This document shows positions 24,551 through 33,716 of a stretch of 64,000 bases of DNA, in pieces. The stretch's first letter is position 1. Each line of letters opens with the position of its first letter. The notes under the pieces were generated by a model. It was not told the DNA's origin. It saw only the letters and a program-made list of their open reading frames with translations, and searched no databases. The stretch comes from Microbulbifer sp. Q7. GTDB taxonomy: Bacteria > Pseudomonadota > Gammaproteobacteria > Pseudomonadales > Cellvibrionaceae. Made by a program: the position numbers and the translations under genes. The stretch covers positions 1,768,501 through 1,832,500 of the forward strand of contig NZ_LROY01000002.1 of NCBI RefSeq assembly GCF_001639145.1. Direction: 5' to 3'.

Positions 24551-25357
24551 TCAGGACTTGGGCTTGCGGAACCTCAAGGTCATACGATCACTTTCGCCGA
24601 TCGCCAGATACTTGTCTTTGTCTTCATCACCCAGGCGCAGAGACGGCGGCAGGGTCCAGACACCTTTCGGATGGTTCGCGGTGTCTTTCGGATTTGCATT
24701 GATCTCGCTGGTTTCTTCCAGCTCAAAGCCGGCATTTTTCGCCAGCTCGATCACGTAATCCTGTGTTACATAGCCGCTCTTTTTCATGTCTTCACGGCTG
24801 GTGCCCGGCTTCGCACGGTGCTCCACAACACCCAGCACACCACCCGGCTTCAGCGCCTTGTAAAAGGTCTTGAAGGCCGCCTGTTCATTGTTGCCACCCA
24901 TCCAGTTGTGCACGTTGCGGAAGGTCAGTACGGCGTCTGCCGAGCCCGCCGGCGCAATCTCGCTGTCGCCACCCGGTGCAAACTCGGTCAATTTTACCGC
25001 GCCGTACATGTCTTTATTTTCCGCCATGCGCTTTTCAAAGGCTTCGCGGGAGCGCTTGAAGTAGCCAACCTGGGTGTCCTTGGGGAAATGCGCAGCATAG
25101 AAAGTGCCTTCGTCTTTCAGTGCGGGGGCCAGAATCTCCGTGTACCAGCCGCCGCCCGGCCAGATCTCGACAACCGCCATGTCCGGCTTCACCTGGAAGA
25201 ATTCCAGGGTTTCCGCGGGGTGCCGGTACTCGTCGCGCGCGGCGTACTTGGCGGTGCGATGCTCGCCGTCAATCGCCTGTTGCAGCGGATTGGCTTGCGC
25301 CGCGCCCGCCATGGATACCGCACAGGCCATACCGGCCACCCAATGAATCAGTTTCAT
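24551..25357 (-). CDS. Exported methyltransferase-like protein (COG4798 type)
   Basis: 268 residues. Residues 1-22 form a clear signal peptide (MKLIHWVAGMACAVSMAGAAQA), so it should be periplasmic. The rest is a class I SAM-methyltransferase fold: VVEIWPGGGWYTEIL as the SAM loop (about 62-76), VLTFRNVHNWM, and ALKPGGVLGVVEHR. SAM is not known to be available in the periplasm, so the activity in that compartment is unclear. Proteins of this group are common in marine gammaproteobacteria and annotated only as predicted methyltransferases. It is a single gene behind its own terminator. Confidence 0.85.
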   Translation of the reverse strand: MKLIHWVAGMACAVSMAGAAQANPLQQAIDGEHRTAKYAARDEYRHPAETLEFFQVKPDMAVVEIWPGGGWYTEILAPALKDEGTFYAAHFPKDTQVGYFKRSREAFEKRMAENKDMYGAVKLTEFAPGGDSEIAPAGSADAVLTFRNVHNWMGGNNEQAAFKTFYKALKPGGVLGVVEHRAKPGTSREDMKKSGYVTQDYVIELAKNAGFELEETSEINANPKDTANHPKGVWTLPPSLRLGDEDKDKYLAIGESDRMTLRFRKPKS

Positions 25358-25545
25358 CCAAGACTCTCCTGTAAATTATTCTTCCCACGGCCGCTGATTC
25401 AACACTGCTGGCGGCCCCTTGTAAAGACAGTGCCCTGCGTTGCCAGTTCCCCGGCGAGCGATGAGCAGAACTTTGCCCACCGGGGGTCACACTGGCTACA
25501 ATTCACCAGATTGATCGATTTAGCAGTCCCAGTAAGGAAACCCTC

Positions 25546-26076
25546 ATGCAACAGCACCTTGTCATTTCCATCATCAGCGACGACAAACCCGGTGTGGTGG
25601 AAATGCTTTCCTCCGCGGTAGCGGAAAATGGCGGCAACTGGGAAGACAGCCGGATGGCGCACTTTGCCGGCAAGTTTGCCGGTATCCTGCGGGTCAGCGT
25701 GGCGGCGGGCGATAGTGCGGCCCTGAAGGACGCTCTGCAGAATCTGGCGGGAGATGACTTCAAGCTGCAGATCGAGGACGCTCTTGCGGTGGCTGCCGAT
25801 TCCCGCCAGACCCTGCAACTGAAGCTGGTGGGCAACGACCGCCCGGGTATCGTCAAAGAGATTTCCCGCGCCCTGGCCGCGCGCAAGATCAATATGGAAA
25901 CACTGGACACCCGCTACGGCAGCACGCCCTGGAGTGGTGAGCCGCTGTTTACCGCCGAGTGCACCATCAGCGTTGCCGAGGATGTGAGCATCGACGGCCT
26001 GCACGACGAGCTGGATGAGATCGCCGACGAACTGGGAGTCGAGATCGACTGCGAAGAAACCTCCTCCGCGCTATAA
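25546..26076 (+). CDS. gcvR: Glycine cleavage system transcriptional repressor family (two ACT domains)
   Basis: 176 residues with two ACT domains: 5-80 (VISIISDDKPGVVEMLSSAVAENGGNWEDSRM) and 93-170 (LKLVGNDRPGIVKEISRALAARKINMETLD). This is the GcvR layout. In E. coli GcvR binds glycine and controls GcvA. No glycine-cleavage genes are nearby, so the target is inferred from family only. The stretch after it holds structured repeat copy A. Confidence 0.88.
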   Translation: MQQHLVISIISDDKPGVVEMLSSAVAENGGNWEDSRMAHFAGKFAGILRVSVAAGDSAALKDALQNLAGDDFKLQIEDALAVAADSRQTLQLKLVGNDRPGIVKEISRALAARKINMETLDTRYGSTPWSGEPLFTAECTISVAEDVSIDGLHDELDEIADELGVEIDCEETSSAL

Positions 26077-26144
26077 TCCCCGCCAATCATCGCCAATAGC
26101 CTTGGCCACGTCTCGGGTGGCCTTGAAGATGGTCTCGTGGCGGC

Positions 26145-26252
26145 ACCGCTACCGGGTGCTGCCTCGCGAGACACGCCGTGAACCCATCCTTGGGGGCTCT
26201 TCTAAAACATCCCTGTTTTAGAAGGTCTCGCGAGGCAGCACCCGGTAGCGGT
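26145..26252 (-). repeat. Structured three-way-junction repeat, copy A
   Basis: The outer stem is a perfect 27-base inverted repeat (26145-26171 with 26226-26252). Inside are 54 bases: a 28-base box (26172-26199, core AACCCATCCNTGGGGGCTC) that can form a short hairpin, then a 9-bp hairpin TTCTAAAAC-ATCCCT-GTTTTAGAA (26200-26223). Read on the minus strand, the two loops are AAGGAT and AGGGAT. The same box and layout occur at 56737-56843 and 56889-57002 with different but equally paired stems. It lies between gcvR and trmL, both on the plus strand. Confidence 0.9.
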
Positions 26253-26320
26253 ACCTACGGCGAACCATCACTAGATAATCCGGTGCTGGCATAGTTGCCA
26301 ACCCCTAAGCGCCTCTAACT

Positions 26321-26788
26321 ATGTTCAAAATCGTGCTCTACCAGCCGGAAATTGCCCCCAATACCGGCAATATCATCCGTCTGTGTGCCAATACCGGTGC
26401 CGAGCTGCACCTGATCGAACCCCTGGGGTTCGCCATGGACGACAAGCGCCTGCGCCGGGCGGGGCTGGACTATGCGGAATACAGCCGCGTGGTACGCCAC
26501 CGCGACTGGGAAGCCTTCGTGGAATCGGAGCAGCCGAAGCGGGTACTGGCGCTCTCCACCAAGGGCAGTCGTCCGCACTCGGAGATCGAGTTCCGCGCTG
26601 ACGACGCTATTGTGTTCGGCCCGGAGACCCGCGGTCTGCCCGCCGAATTTCTGGCGGCGACCGGTCCTGAGCACACCCTGCGCATCCCCATGTGCGCAAA
26701 CAGCCGCAGTATCAATCTTTCCAATGCGGCGGCCATTGTCATTTATGAGGCCTGGCGCCAGCTGGGCTATGTCAACGCCCAGGCCTGA
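26321..26788 (+). CDS. trmL: tRNA (cytidine/uridine-34 2'-O)-methyltransferase
   Basis: 155 residues, a complete minimal SPOUT methyltransferase: [26 protein letters not shown] at the N-terminus, [10 protein letters not shown] in the SAM-binding knot and [22 protein letters not shown] at the C-terminus. TrmL methylates the wobble ribose of tRNA-Leu isoacceptors. It is followed by fldB and mnmC on the same strand with short gaps, which groups two wobble-base modification enzymes in one likely operon. Confidence 0.96.
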   Translation: MFKIVLYQPEIAPNTGNIIRLCANTGAELHLIEPLGFAMDDKRLRRAGLDYAEYSRVVRHRDWEAFVESEQPKRVLALSTKGSRPHSEIEFRADDAIVFGPETRGLPAEFLAATGPEHTLRIPMCANSRSINLSNAAAIVIYEAWRQLGYVNAQA

Positions 26789-26824
26789 GCGAACCGCTCA
26801 GGCTGAACCAACAACCAGAGTTTT

Positions 26825-27346
26825 ATGCGCGCACCAATCGGACTTTTTTACGGCTCAAGCACCTGTTACACGGAAATGGCGGCGGAGAAAATTCGCGACC
26901 GCCTCGGCGAGGAGTGGGTCGACCTGCACAATGTGGCGGATGACGATATCGCGCAGATGCAGGACTACGACTTCCTGATTCTCGGCATCCCCACCTGGGA
27001 CTATGGTGAGCTGCAGGAAGACTGGGAAAACTGCTGGGATCAGCTGGCACAGCTGGACCTGAGCGGGAAAACCGTGGCCCTGTACGGCCTGGGCGACCAG
27101 GAAGGCTATCCCCAGTGGTACCAGGATGCCCTGGGCTACCTGCATGCACAGGTGGTTGCGATTGGCGCCAAGGCCGTCGGTTACTGGCCCGTCGAGGGTT
27201 ACCAGTTTGAGGAATCCAAAGGGCTGACCCCGGACGGCAGTCACTTTGTGGGCCTTGCCCTGGACGAGGAAAACGAGTTTGACCGCAGTGACGAGCGCCT
27301 CGACCAGTGGTGTGCTCAGGTCATGCGCGAATTCGGCCTGCAGTGA
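26825..27346 (+). CDS. fldB: Flavodoxin, FldB type
   Basis: 173 residues, a long-chain flavodoxin. The FMN phosphate loop is [12 protein letters not shown], the isoalloxazine contacts are in [15 protein letters not shown] and [17 protein letters not shown], and a long-chain insertion lies near 125-150. It carries low-potential electrons for reductive enzymes. The mnmC start follows 10 bases after the stop. Confidence 0.92.
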   Translation: MRAPIGLFYGSSTCYTEMAAEKIRDRLGEEWVDLHNVADDDIAQMQDYDFLILGIPTWDYGELQEDWENCWDQLAQLDLSGKTVALYGLGDQEGYPQWYQDALGYLHAQVVAIGAKAVGYWPVEGYQFEESKGLTPDGSHFVGLALDEENEFDRSDERLDQWCAQVMREFGLQ

Positions 27347-27355
27347 CCGCCACCC

Positions 27356-29449
27356 ATGCCTGACAACAGCAAGCCACCGGTGCACCACGCTCAGCTGGAA
27401 TGGCGAGACAACGGCCAGCCGGCGTCTACCGCCTTCGACGATATTTATTTCTCTACCGCTTCCGGCCTGGAGGAAACCCGCCACGTTTTCCTCGCGCAAA
27501 ACCAGCTGGCACAGCGCTGGAGCGCACTGGGCGACGGCGCACGCTTCACCATAGGCGAGACCGGCTTCGGCACCGGGCTCAATTTCCTCGCCGCCTGGCA
27601 ACTGTGGCGACAGCTGGCGCCAGCCAACGGGCAATTGCACTTTGTCAGCGTGGAAAAATTTCCCCTGCACCCCGAGGATCTGGCACGGGCACTGGCCATG
27701 TGGCCGGAGCTTGCGGACCTGAGCGACCAGCTCATTGCCCAGTACCCGGACTTCCTCACCTCCGGCGTGCACCGCCTGAAGTTTTCCCACGGGGTCTACC
27801 TGACCCTGATCATCGATGAAGCCAGCCGCGGTTTCGAGCAACTGCGACTGGACGACCCGGGCAGGGATCGTGTGGTCGATGCCTGGTTCCTGGATGGCTT
27901 TGCGCCCGCGAAAAATCCGGACATGTGGAACGAGGCACTGTTTCAGGCGATCGCCGACCTGAGCGCGCCCCACGCCACCTTTGCCACCTTCACCTGCGCC
28001 GGCATCGTCAAGCGGGGCTTGAAGTCCGCGGGCTTTGCCCTGCACAAAGTGCCCGGTTTTGGGCGCAAGCGGGAAATGCTGCGCGGTGACTTTGCGCCGC
28101 CGGCGAGCGACGCACCACACAGCCACGCGGCCACCCCCTGGCACCTGCCCCCGTCAAACCTTTTAGCAGACCACCTAGCAGACCACCTAGCAGACCACCT
28201 AGCAGACCAGGCAACAGAACCTGCCGCGCCGCAATCGGTGGCCATTATCGGTGCTGGTATTGCCGGGGCCGCAGCGGCGCGCGCGCTGGCGGAGCGCAAT
28301 CTGAACATCACTGTGTTCGAGCAGGGGGCGGCCCCCGGCAGCGGCGCGTCGGGCAATGACCAGGGCATCCTGTACGCAAAGCTCTCCCCCAAGCCCGGCC
28401 CCAATGGCGACTTCAACCTGCTCGCCCTGCAATTTGCCCAGCGCTTTTATCCGGCCCTGTGTCCGCACGCGGTGCACTTTGACGGCTTGCTGCAGTTGGC
28501 GCAGACAGAAAAAGAGCAGCAGTTGCAGCAGCAGGTGGTCGCGCAGCTTGGCCTCGACCGCCGCACACCGCTCGCGCAGCCGGTCACGGCCAGCGAGGCG
28601 AGTGCGCTTGCGGGTGTTCCCCTGACAGTGCCGGGCCTTTACTTTCCCAACGCGGGCTGGCTCAGCCCGAGCCGGGTATGCGCCGCACTGCTCGAGCACC
28701 CGAATATCGAAACCCGCTGCAACACACAGGTTACAGACGCCAATCATCGCGATGGCCAGTGGCAACTAAGCGTACAGCAAGACCCGGAGCCTCACGCCTT
28801 CGACGCCCTGGTGCTGTGTACCGCCAACAGCAACCGGCAATTTGCGCAAACCGCGCCCCTGCCCCTGCAACCCATACGCGGCCAGGTGTCCTTTGCCGCG
28901 GCAACGGAGGCCTCGCAAAAACTGAAACTGGCGCTGTGTGCCGAGGGCTACATCGCCCCTGCGAATCCCGACCAGCGCCAGCCGAGCCACAGTTTTGGCG
29001 CCACCTTTAAACTGAAGCAGACCGACACCGATATTCGCGCGGAAGAGCACGAGGACAACCTGCGCACGCTGGCCACCCTGCTCCCGGATATCGCCGACGA
29101 GTTCCGCTCGCAACCCTTGCGTGGCCGCGCCGCGCTGCGCGCGGCCACACCGGACTATCTGCCCATGGCCGGCCCGGTGGCGGAGTGGAAATCGCTCGAG
29201 GCCACCTATCACCCGCTGCGCAAAAACCGCAAACAGCGCATTGACCAGCGCACGCCATATCAGCCAAACCTGTACGTGATGGCCGGTCTCGGGTCCCGTG
29301 GATTTACCTACGCGCCGCTGGCGGCGGAAGTGCTGGCGGGCTGGATAAGCGGGGGGGTAATGCCGGTGTCACAGGAGCTGGTGAAGGCGTTGCACCCAAT
29401 GCGCTTTGCGATTCGCGCACTGGGTAAAAACCGGCCACTACACGACTAG
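27356..29449 (+). CDS. mnmC: Bifunctional tRNA mnm5s2U34 biosynthesis protein
   Basis: 697 residues with two domains. The N-terminal part (about 1-245) is the MnmD methyltransferase, with IGETGFGTGLNFLAAW as SAM loop and DAWFLDGFAPAKNPDMW as active-site motif. The C-terminal part (about 290-690) is the FAD-dependent oxidase, opening with SVAIIGAGIAGAAAARALA. Together they convert cmnm5(s2)U34 to mnm5(s2)U34 in tRNA. The linker carries four imperfect copies of the tetrapeptide ADHL, from a 12-base tandem repeat (28165-28210). The end is complete (GSRGFTYAPLAAEVLAGWI). Confidence 0.95.
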   Translation: MPDNSKPPVHHAQLEWRDNGQPASTAFDDIYFSTASGLEETRHVFLAQNQLAQRWSALGDGARFTIGETGFGTGLNFLAAWQLWRQLAPANGQLHFVSVEKFPLHPEDLARALAMWPELADLSDQLIAQYPDFLTSGVHRLKFSHGVYLTLIIDEASRGFEQLRLDDPGRDRVVDAWFLDGFAPAKNPDMWNEALFQAIADLSAPHATFATFTCAGIVKRGLKSAGFALHKVPGFGRKREMLRGDFAPPASDAPHSHAATPWHLPPSNLLADHLADHLADHLADQATEPAAPQSVAIIGAGIAGAAAARALAERNLNITVFEQGAAPGSGASGNDQGILYAKLSPKPGPNGDFNLLALQFAQRFYPALCPHAVHFDGLLQLAQTEKEQQLQQQVVAQLGLDRRTPLAQPVTASEASALAGVPLTVPGLYFPNAGWLSPSRVCAALLEHPNIETRCNTQVTDANHRDGQWQLSVQQDPEPHAFDALVLCTANSNRQFAQTAPLPLQPIRGQVSFAAATEASQKLKLALCAEGYIAPANPDQRQPSHSFGATFKLKQTDTDIRAEEHEDNLRTLATLLPDIADEFRSQPLRGRAALRAATPDYLPMAGPVAEWKSLEATYHPLRKNRKQRIDQRTPYQPNLYVMAGLGSRGFTYAPLAAEVLAGWISGGVMPVSQELVKALHPMRFAIRALGKNRPLHD
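28165..28210 (+). repeat. 12-base tandem repeat in the mnmC linker
   Basis: Unit agcagaccacct, three full copies and one partial. It stays in frame (ADHL repeated) and lies between the methyltransferase and oxidase domains, so copy-number changes would alter only the linker length. Confidence 0.9.
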
Positions 29450-29501
29450 TAGCGCAAAGATTCAGCCGAGAGGAATGGCGGCGCTATCCGCCAATGATTG
29501 G

Positions 29502-30116
29502 TCAGTCCGGAGGCGCGAGCAACGGCCCGCTACCCGAGCCGCAGACAACGATGGATTTCATCGCCGCCTCCACGGTGACGTGAGGCAGGATCTCAACGCA
29601 TTCCGGGGGCAGATGGTAGACAAACCCGGAGGTAGGGACCGGCGCTGTAGGTACGTACACCGTAAAATCGCCATTGGCATGTTGCGAGGTCACGATGGCC
29701 GTAACCGACAGGGGATTGCCGGCACCGTGAATCCGCGCCCGCGCCACCGGCCCAGACAACACGCCTTCACTGCCACCACCGCCAATAAACTGCAGCACCA
29801 GCTCCTTGATGGTGCTGTAACCCGGCGCCACTTTGCCCAGCCAGTAGTCCAGATGCCGGTGCGCCCAGCGCCCCACACTGGTCTTTACCAGCAGGCCAAT
29901 CACAAAGCACAAGCCGAGAATCAGCGCTATCACCAGCAGACGCGCGAAGTTATCCTTGAAGCGCGTGTGCGCCTGCATCCACTCCGCTGCCGGTGCCACC
30001 ATTTCGCTGATCTGGCCAAACAGCCACTGAAACAGCATTACAAATATGGCAATCGGCAAGACGACCGCCAGGCCGCCCAGCAGGGTCAGGGTCACAAACG
30101 TTTTTATTCTGGTCAT
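29502..30116 (-). CDS. DUF502 family membrane protein
   Basis: 204 residues. Two membrane segments (about 7-33 and 57-82) are followed by a soluble domain. It has the DUF502 hallmarks: GLAVVLPIAIFVMLFQWLF, LVKTSVGRW, PGYSTIKELVLQF, and the late VYVPTAPVPTSGFVYHLP, in which PT-P-TSG is the family signature. The role is unknown; the family is widespread. It converges with mnmC and is divergent from the glutaminyl cyclase gene. Confidence 0.9.
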   Translation of the reverse strand: MTRIKTFVTLTLLGGLAVVLPIAIFVMLFQWLFGQISEMVAPAAEWMQAHTRFKDNFARLLVIALILGLCFVIGLLVKTSVGRWAHRHLDYWLGKVAPGYSTIKELVLQFIGGGGSEGVLSGPVARARIHGAGNPLSVTAIVTSQHANGDFTVYVPTAPVPTSGFVYHLPPECVEILPHVTVEAAMKSIVVCGSGSGPLLAPPD

Positions 30117-30167
30117 AAATTACAGTACTGAACTGGAAATCGTTAAACAGGGATCAACTTACGCACT

Positions 30168-30965
30168 ATGCGCGCCGCTTTGAAATCCGCAATCCGCCAA
30201 GCCGCCAACCGGGCCGCCGCCCTGCTGCTGGTGCTGAGCAGCCACAGCCACGGGGCCGAGCCGGTCGAGTACACGCTGCTCGAGAGCAAGGCCCGGCCTG
30301 CTGACCACTTCACCCAGGGGCTGTATTTTGATGGCGAGCGCTGGCTGGAAAGCAGCGGGCTGTATGGCCGCTCCTGGCTTGCGGAGTATACCGACCCGGG
30401 CAGCAATCCTGTAAGGCGCAAATGGCTGGCCGGCGACCGCTTTGCCGAAGGGCTCGCTGTGCTGGGGGACAAACTGTACCTGCTGACCTACCGGGCGGGG
30501 GAAGTGCAGATCTACAACCGCGCGTCCTTTGCCCTCGAACAGGTGCTCCACTACCGGGGCGAAGGCTGGGGCCTGACCACCGATGGCCGACAGCTGATCA
30601 TGAGCAACGGCAGTGACACCCTGGTATTTCGCGACCCGGAAACCTTCGAGATTACCCGGCGGGTGCAGGTCCACGGCGGTGGACAAACCTGGGCGCAGCT
30701 GAACGAGCTGGAGTATGTGCACGGCCTGATCTGGGCCAATATCTGGCAGGACCCGCGGATCATCGCAATCGATCCCGCGAGTGGAGAAGTCAAAGGGGTG
30801 GTGAATCTGGAAACGTTGCAGCGCGACAGCCTGCAGGGCAGGCGCCACGTTGATGCGGTCGCCAACGGCATCGCCTGGGACCGGGCGCGCAATGGACTCT
30901 GGGTTACCGGTAAATACTGGCCAGCGCTCTACCTGATTCGGCCAAGGGGGCTGGGGTTCGAATAG
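30168..30965 (+). CDS. Glutaminyl-peptide cyclotransferase (bacterial QC)
   Basis: 265 residues with an N-terminal signal peptide (about 1-29, ending HSHGAE), so it acts in the periplasm. The five-bladed beta-propeller of the plant/bacterial type QC is evident: ADHFTQGLYFDG, RFAEGLAVLGDKLYLLTYRAG, GEGWGLTTDGRQLIMSNGSD, LNELEYVHGLIWANIWQD and NGIAWDRARNGLWVTGKYWP. It converts N-terminal glutamine to pyroglutamate on exported peptides or proteins. It is a single gene. Confidence 0.92.
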   Translation: MRAALKSAIRQAANRAAALLLVLSSHSHGAEPVEYTLLESKARPADHFTQGLYFDGERWLESSGLYGRSWLAEYTDPGSNPVRRKWLAGDRFAEGLAVLGDKLYLLTYRAGEVQIYNRASFALEQVLHYRGEGWGLTTDGRQLIMSNGSDTLVFRDPETFEITRRVQVHGGGQTWAQLNELEYVHGLIWANIWQDPRIIAIDPASGEVKGVVNLETLQRDSLQGRRHVDAVANGIAWDRARNGLWVTGKYWPALYLIRPRGLGFE

Positions 30966-30978
30966 ACGTGGTGCGCGG

Positions 30979-31013
30979 CGCCGTTACCACGCCATTACCA
31001 CGCCGTTACCGCG
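30979..31013. repeat. Short tandem repeat after the glutaminyl cyclase gene
   Basis: Three copies of a 12-base unit of the form cgccRttaccac, with small changes in the last copy. It is noncoding, and no function is suggested. Confidence 0.6.
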
Positions 31014-31047
31014 CCGGACACGCACCGCGTTCGCCATTGAACGCGAC

Positions 31048-31509
31048 TCAGTTCCGGAAATAATCGATCACCGTCAGATAGCCACCGCTGCGGATGGATT
31101 CCAGCGCGGGCCCGCGCACACTCAGCCGGTATCCTCGGTACTGGCGCTCCACGGTCACTCCGTCCATCCCCTCGGCGCCGTCAAACAGCATGGCGTTGTC
31201 GCCCTCCGCACCGCGCCACTGGATGCCCTCGATATTGCGCATTCCGGGCAATTCGATGGTCACCGCCTGCAGGTGTCCCGGCAACGCACGCAGTTGCATG
31301 CTGGCGATACCGGACGAGGTCGCCATCGAGTAATTGAGCTGGTTGGCCGGTGCCGGTTTCCAGCCGAGGTGGGTATCCGCCACCGCGGACTGCGCGAGGT
31401 TGCGCGGGTTGATGGGTTCGGGAGCCTGCGAGATGCAACCGGCCAGAAAGACGGCTGCGGTAAGTGCCCCCGGAACAAGCGTGGATTTTATGGTTCTCAT
31501 TGCACGCAT
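31048..31509 (-). CDS. Small lipoprotein, unknown function
   Basis: 153 residues from ATG 31509, chosen for AGGGA 8 bases upstream. Signal peptide with lipobox LAGC (Cys25), so it is anchored to a membrane facing the periplasm. The mature part is rich in short strands (QLNYSMATSSGIASMQLRALPGHLQAVTIELPG), suggesting a small beta-sandwich. It resembles no family I can name. It is divergent from recQ. Confidence 0.75.
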   Translation of the reverse strand: MRAMRTIKSTLVPGALTAAVFLAGCISQAPEPINPRNLAQSAVADTHLGWKPAPANQLNYSMATSSGIASMQLRALPGHLQAVTIELPGMRNIEGIQWRGAEGDNAMLFDGAEGMDGVTVERQYRGYRLSVRGPALESIRSGGYLTVIDYFRN

Positions 31510-31651
31510 AGCTTTATCCCTGTCTATGTCGGCGTTGCGAGGATTATAGATCATCGTCACAAAATTATGAGGTAAGACGCGCCAAATGTTGGACAACAGA
31601 TTGCCATGCTTGGTTCGCCGCTGGTGAGGCCCAGGGGGTATACTCCGCCCC

Positions 31652-33487
31652 ATGACAGAGACACCCGACGCGCAAAGCCCCCACTACATCCTCGAACACA
31701 CCTTTGGCTACACCGGCTTTCGAGGTGACCAGCAGGACATTATTGAATCCCTGGTACGCGGCGAAGACGCCCTGGTACTCATGCCCACCGGTGGCGGCAA
31801 GTCCCTGTGTTATCAGATCCCCGCCCTGGCCCGCCCCGGCTGCGGTATCGTGATCTCCCCACTGATCGCACTGATGCAGGACCAGGTAGAAGCACTGCGG
31901 GCCGCGGGTGTGTCAGCGGCCTTTCTGAACTCTTCCCTGGACTTCCGCAGCGCACAGGAGATCGAGCAGCAATTGCTGGGCGGCGAGCTGAAGCTGCTGT
32001 ACCTGGCCCCCGAGCGCCTGCTGCAGCCGCGCACCCTGGAGCTGCTGGCACAGGCCGAAGTAGCCCTGTTTGCGATTGATGAGGCGCACTGTGTCAGCCA
32101 GTGGGGACACGACTTCCGCGCGGACTACCTGCAGCTCTCCTGCCTGCACCAGCGTTTTCCTCAGGTACCGCGCGTAGCGCTGACCGCAACCGCGGACCAA
32201 CGCACCCGGCAGGAAATCGCCCAACGCCTCGACCTGAGTGATGCGCGACACTTCATCAGCAGCTTCGACCGCCCCAACATCCAGTACCGTATTGCTCCCA
32301 AGAACAACCCCAAACGCCAGCTGCTGCAGTTTTTGACCAGCGAGCAGCAGGGGCATGCGGGGGTGATCTACTGCCTGTCCCGCAACAAGGTGGAGTCCAC
32401 CGCCGAATGGCTGCAGCAGCAGGGGTTCAACGCGCTGCCCTATCACGCGGGTCTGCCGTCCGAGATGCGCGCCGATCACCAGCGCCGCTTCCTGCGCGAG
32501 GAAGGCGTGGTGATGGTGGCCACCATTGCCTTTGGCATGGGTATCGACAAACCCGACGTGCGCTTCGTCGCCCACCTGGACCTGCCCAAAAGTGTCGAAG
32601 CCTATTATCAGGAGACCGGCCGCGCCGGCCGCGATGGCGACCCGGCAACCGCCCTGCTGCTCTATGGGCTCGAGGACGTGGTGAAACTCAGCCAGATGGC
32701 GGCCACCTCGGAAGGCAGCGAGGAACACAAGCGCCAGGAGCGACAGCGGCTGGATGCCATGCTGGGGCTGTGCGAGATCACCAGCTGCCGCCGCCGTGCG
32801 CTGCTGCGCTACTTCAATGAAACACTGGAGGCCGATTGCGGCAACTGTGATACCTGCCTGGAGCCGCCCGCCACCTGGGATGCCAGCGACGCCTCACGCA
32901 AGCTGATGTCGTGTATCTACCGCACCGGACAGCGCTTCGGTGCCGCCCACGTCATTGATGTGCTGCGCGGCGCCGATACCGAGAAGATCCGCCAGTTCAA
33001 CCACAACCAGCTCTCCACCTACGGTATCGGCAGTGACCTGAGTGCCAATGAGTGGCGAGCGGTGACCCGACAGCTGGTGGTGCGCGGCTACCTGCAGGTC
33101 AATGCGGAAGCCTTCAATGCCCTGCAACTCACCGAACAGTGCCGGCGGGTGCTGCGCGGAGAAGAGGCGCTACAGCTGCGCACCCTGCCCAAGGCGCCCG
33201 CCAGGGCTACGCGGGAGTCCGGTGGCGCGCGCGCAGCGGTGGAGATCGCGGACCACGATCTGCCGCTGTGGGACGCCCTGCGGGCACTGCGCAAGTCCCT
33301 GGCGGAAGAGCGCGGTGTGCCGCCCTATGTGGTGTTTCACGATGCCACCCTGCGCGAAATGCTGACCGCCCGCCCGCGCAATGACGCGGAAATGCTGGCG
33401 ATTTCCGGTATCGGCGACAGCAAGCTGGCACGGTTTGGTGCACCGTTTCTCGACCTGATCCGAGAATTTGACCAGGCCCCGGCCTGA
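31652..33487 (+). CDS. recQ: ATP-dependent DNA helicase RecQ
   Basis: 611 residues with all three RecQ parts. The helicase core has Walker [12 protein letters not shown] (Lys50), [13 protein letters not shown] (from Asp143) with the aromatic-rich loop, and motif [11 protein letters not shown]. The RQC zinc site has Cys residues in CEITSCRRR and CGNCDTC, followed by a winged helix. The C-terminal HRDC domain is about 528-605. It unwinds DNA 3' to 5' in recombination repair. Confidence 0.97.
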   Translation: MTETPDAQSPHYILEHTFGYTGFRGDQQDIIESLVRGEDALVLMPTGGGKSLCYQIPALARPGCGIVISPLIALMQDQVEALRAAGVSAAFLNSSLDFRSAQEIEQQLLGGELKLLYLAPERLLQPRTLELLAQAEVALFAIDEAHCVSQWGHDFRADYLQLSCLHQRFPQVPRVALTATADQRTRQEIAQRLDLSDARHFISSFDRPNIQYRIAPKNNPKRQLLQFLTSEQQGHAGVIYCLSRNKVESTAEWLQQQGFNALPYHAGLPSEMRADHQRRFLREEGVVMVATIAFGMGIDKPDVRFVAHLDLPKSVEAYYQETGRAGRDGDPATALLLYGLEDVVKLSQMAATSEGSEEHKRQERQRLDAMLGLCEITSCRRRALLRYFNETLEADCGNCDTCLEPPATWDASDASRKLMSCIYRTGQRFGAAHVIDVLRGADTEKIRQFNHNQLSTYGIGSDLSANEWRAVTRQLVVRGYLQVNAEAFNALQLTEQCRRVLRGEEALQLRTLPKAPARATRESGGARAAVEIADHDLPLWDALRALRKSLAEERGVPPYVVFHDATLREMLTARPRNDAEMLAISGIGDSKLARFGAPFLDLIREFDQAPA

Positions 33488-33621
33488 GACCGGCGCAACA
33501 CCAGACCAATGGTTAATATATTTAACATCCAGGTCCAGCGAAAGGTGATACACCCCAACCTCGCTCACTAAACACCCAAATAGCTCCTCCCGGCAGCCAT
33601 AACCGAATCATTATTCAACTA

Positions 33622-33650
33622 TTGTAAAGTTTATTAATCGCCCCTACACT
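33622..33650 (+). promoter_or_regulatory. Predicted promoter of the transaminase/mmsA operon
   Basis: The -35 is TTGTAA (33622-33627), followed by a 17-base spacer and -10 TACACT (33645-33650) in an AT-rich stretch 67 bases before the transaminase start. No regulator site was recognised. Confidence 0.45.
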
Positions 33651-33716
33651 CGTCGAAATTCAACCGATCGCAATAACTGATCCACAATAAAACCCGTTGA
33701 AGTCACGAGGTGAACC

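Noticed and set aside
24476..25621. A 381-codon plus-strand frame
   Set aside because: It runs antisense to the exported methyltransferase-like gene and across a terminator; the translation is His/Arg/Gly-rich without motifs.
28165..28210. Possible CRISPR-like repeat array
   Set aside because: The units are 12 bases with no spacers and lie in frame inside mnmC. No CRISPR array or cas gene was seen anywhere in the window.
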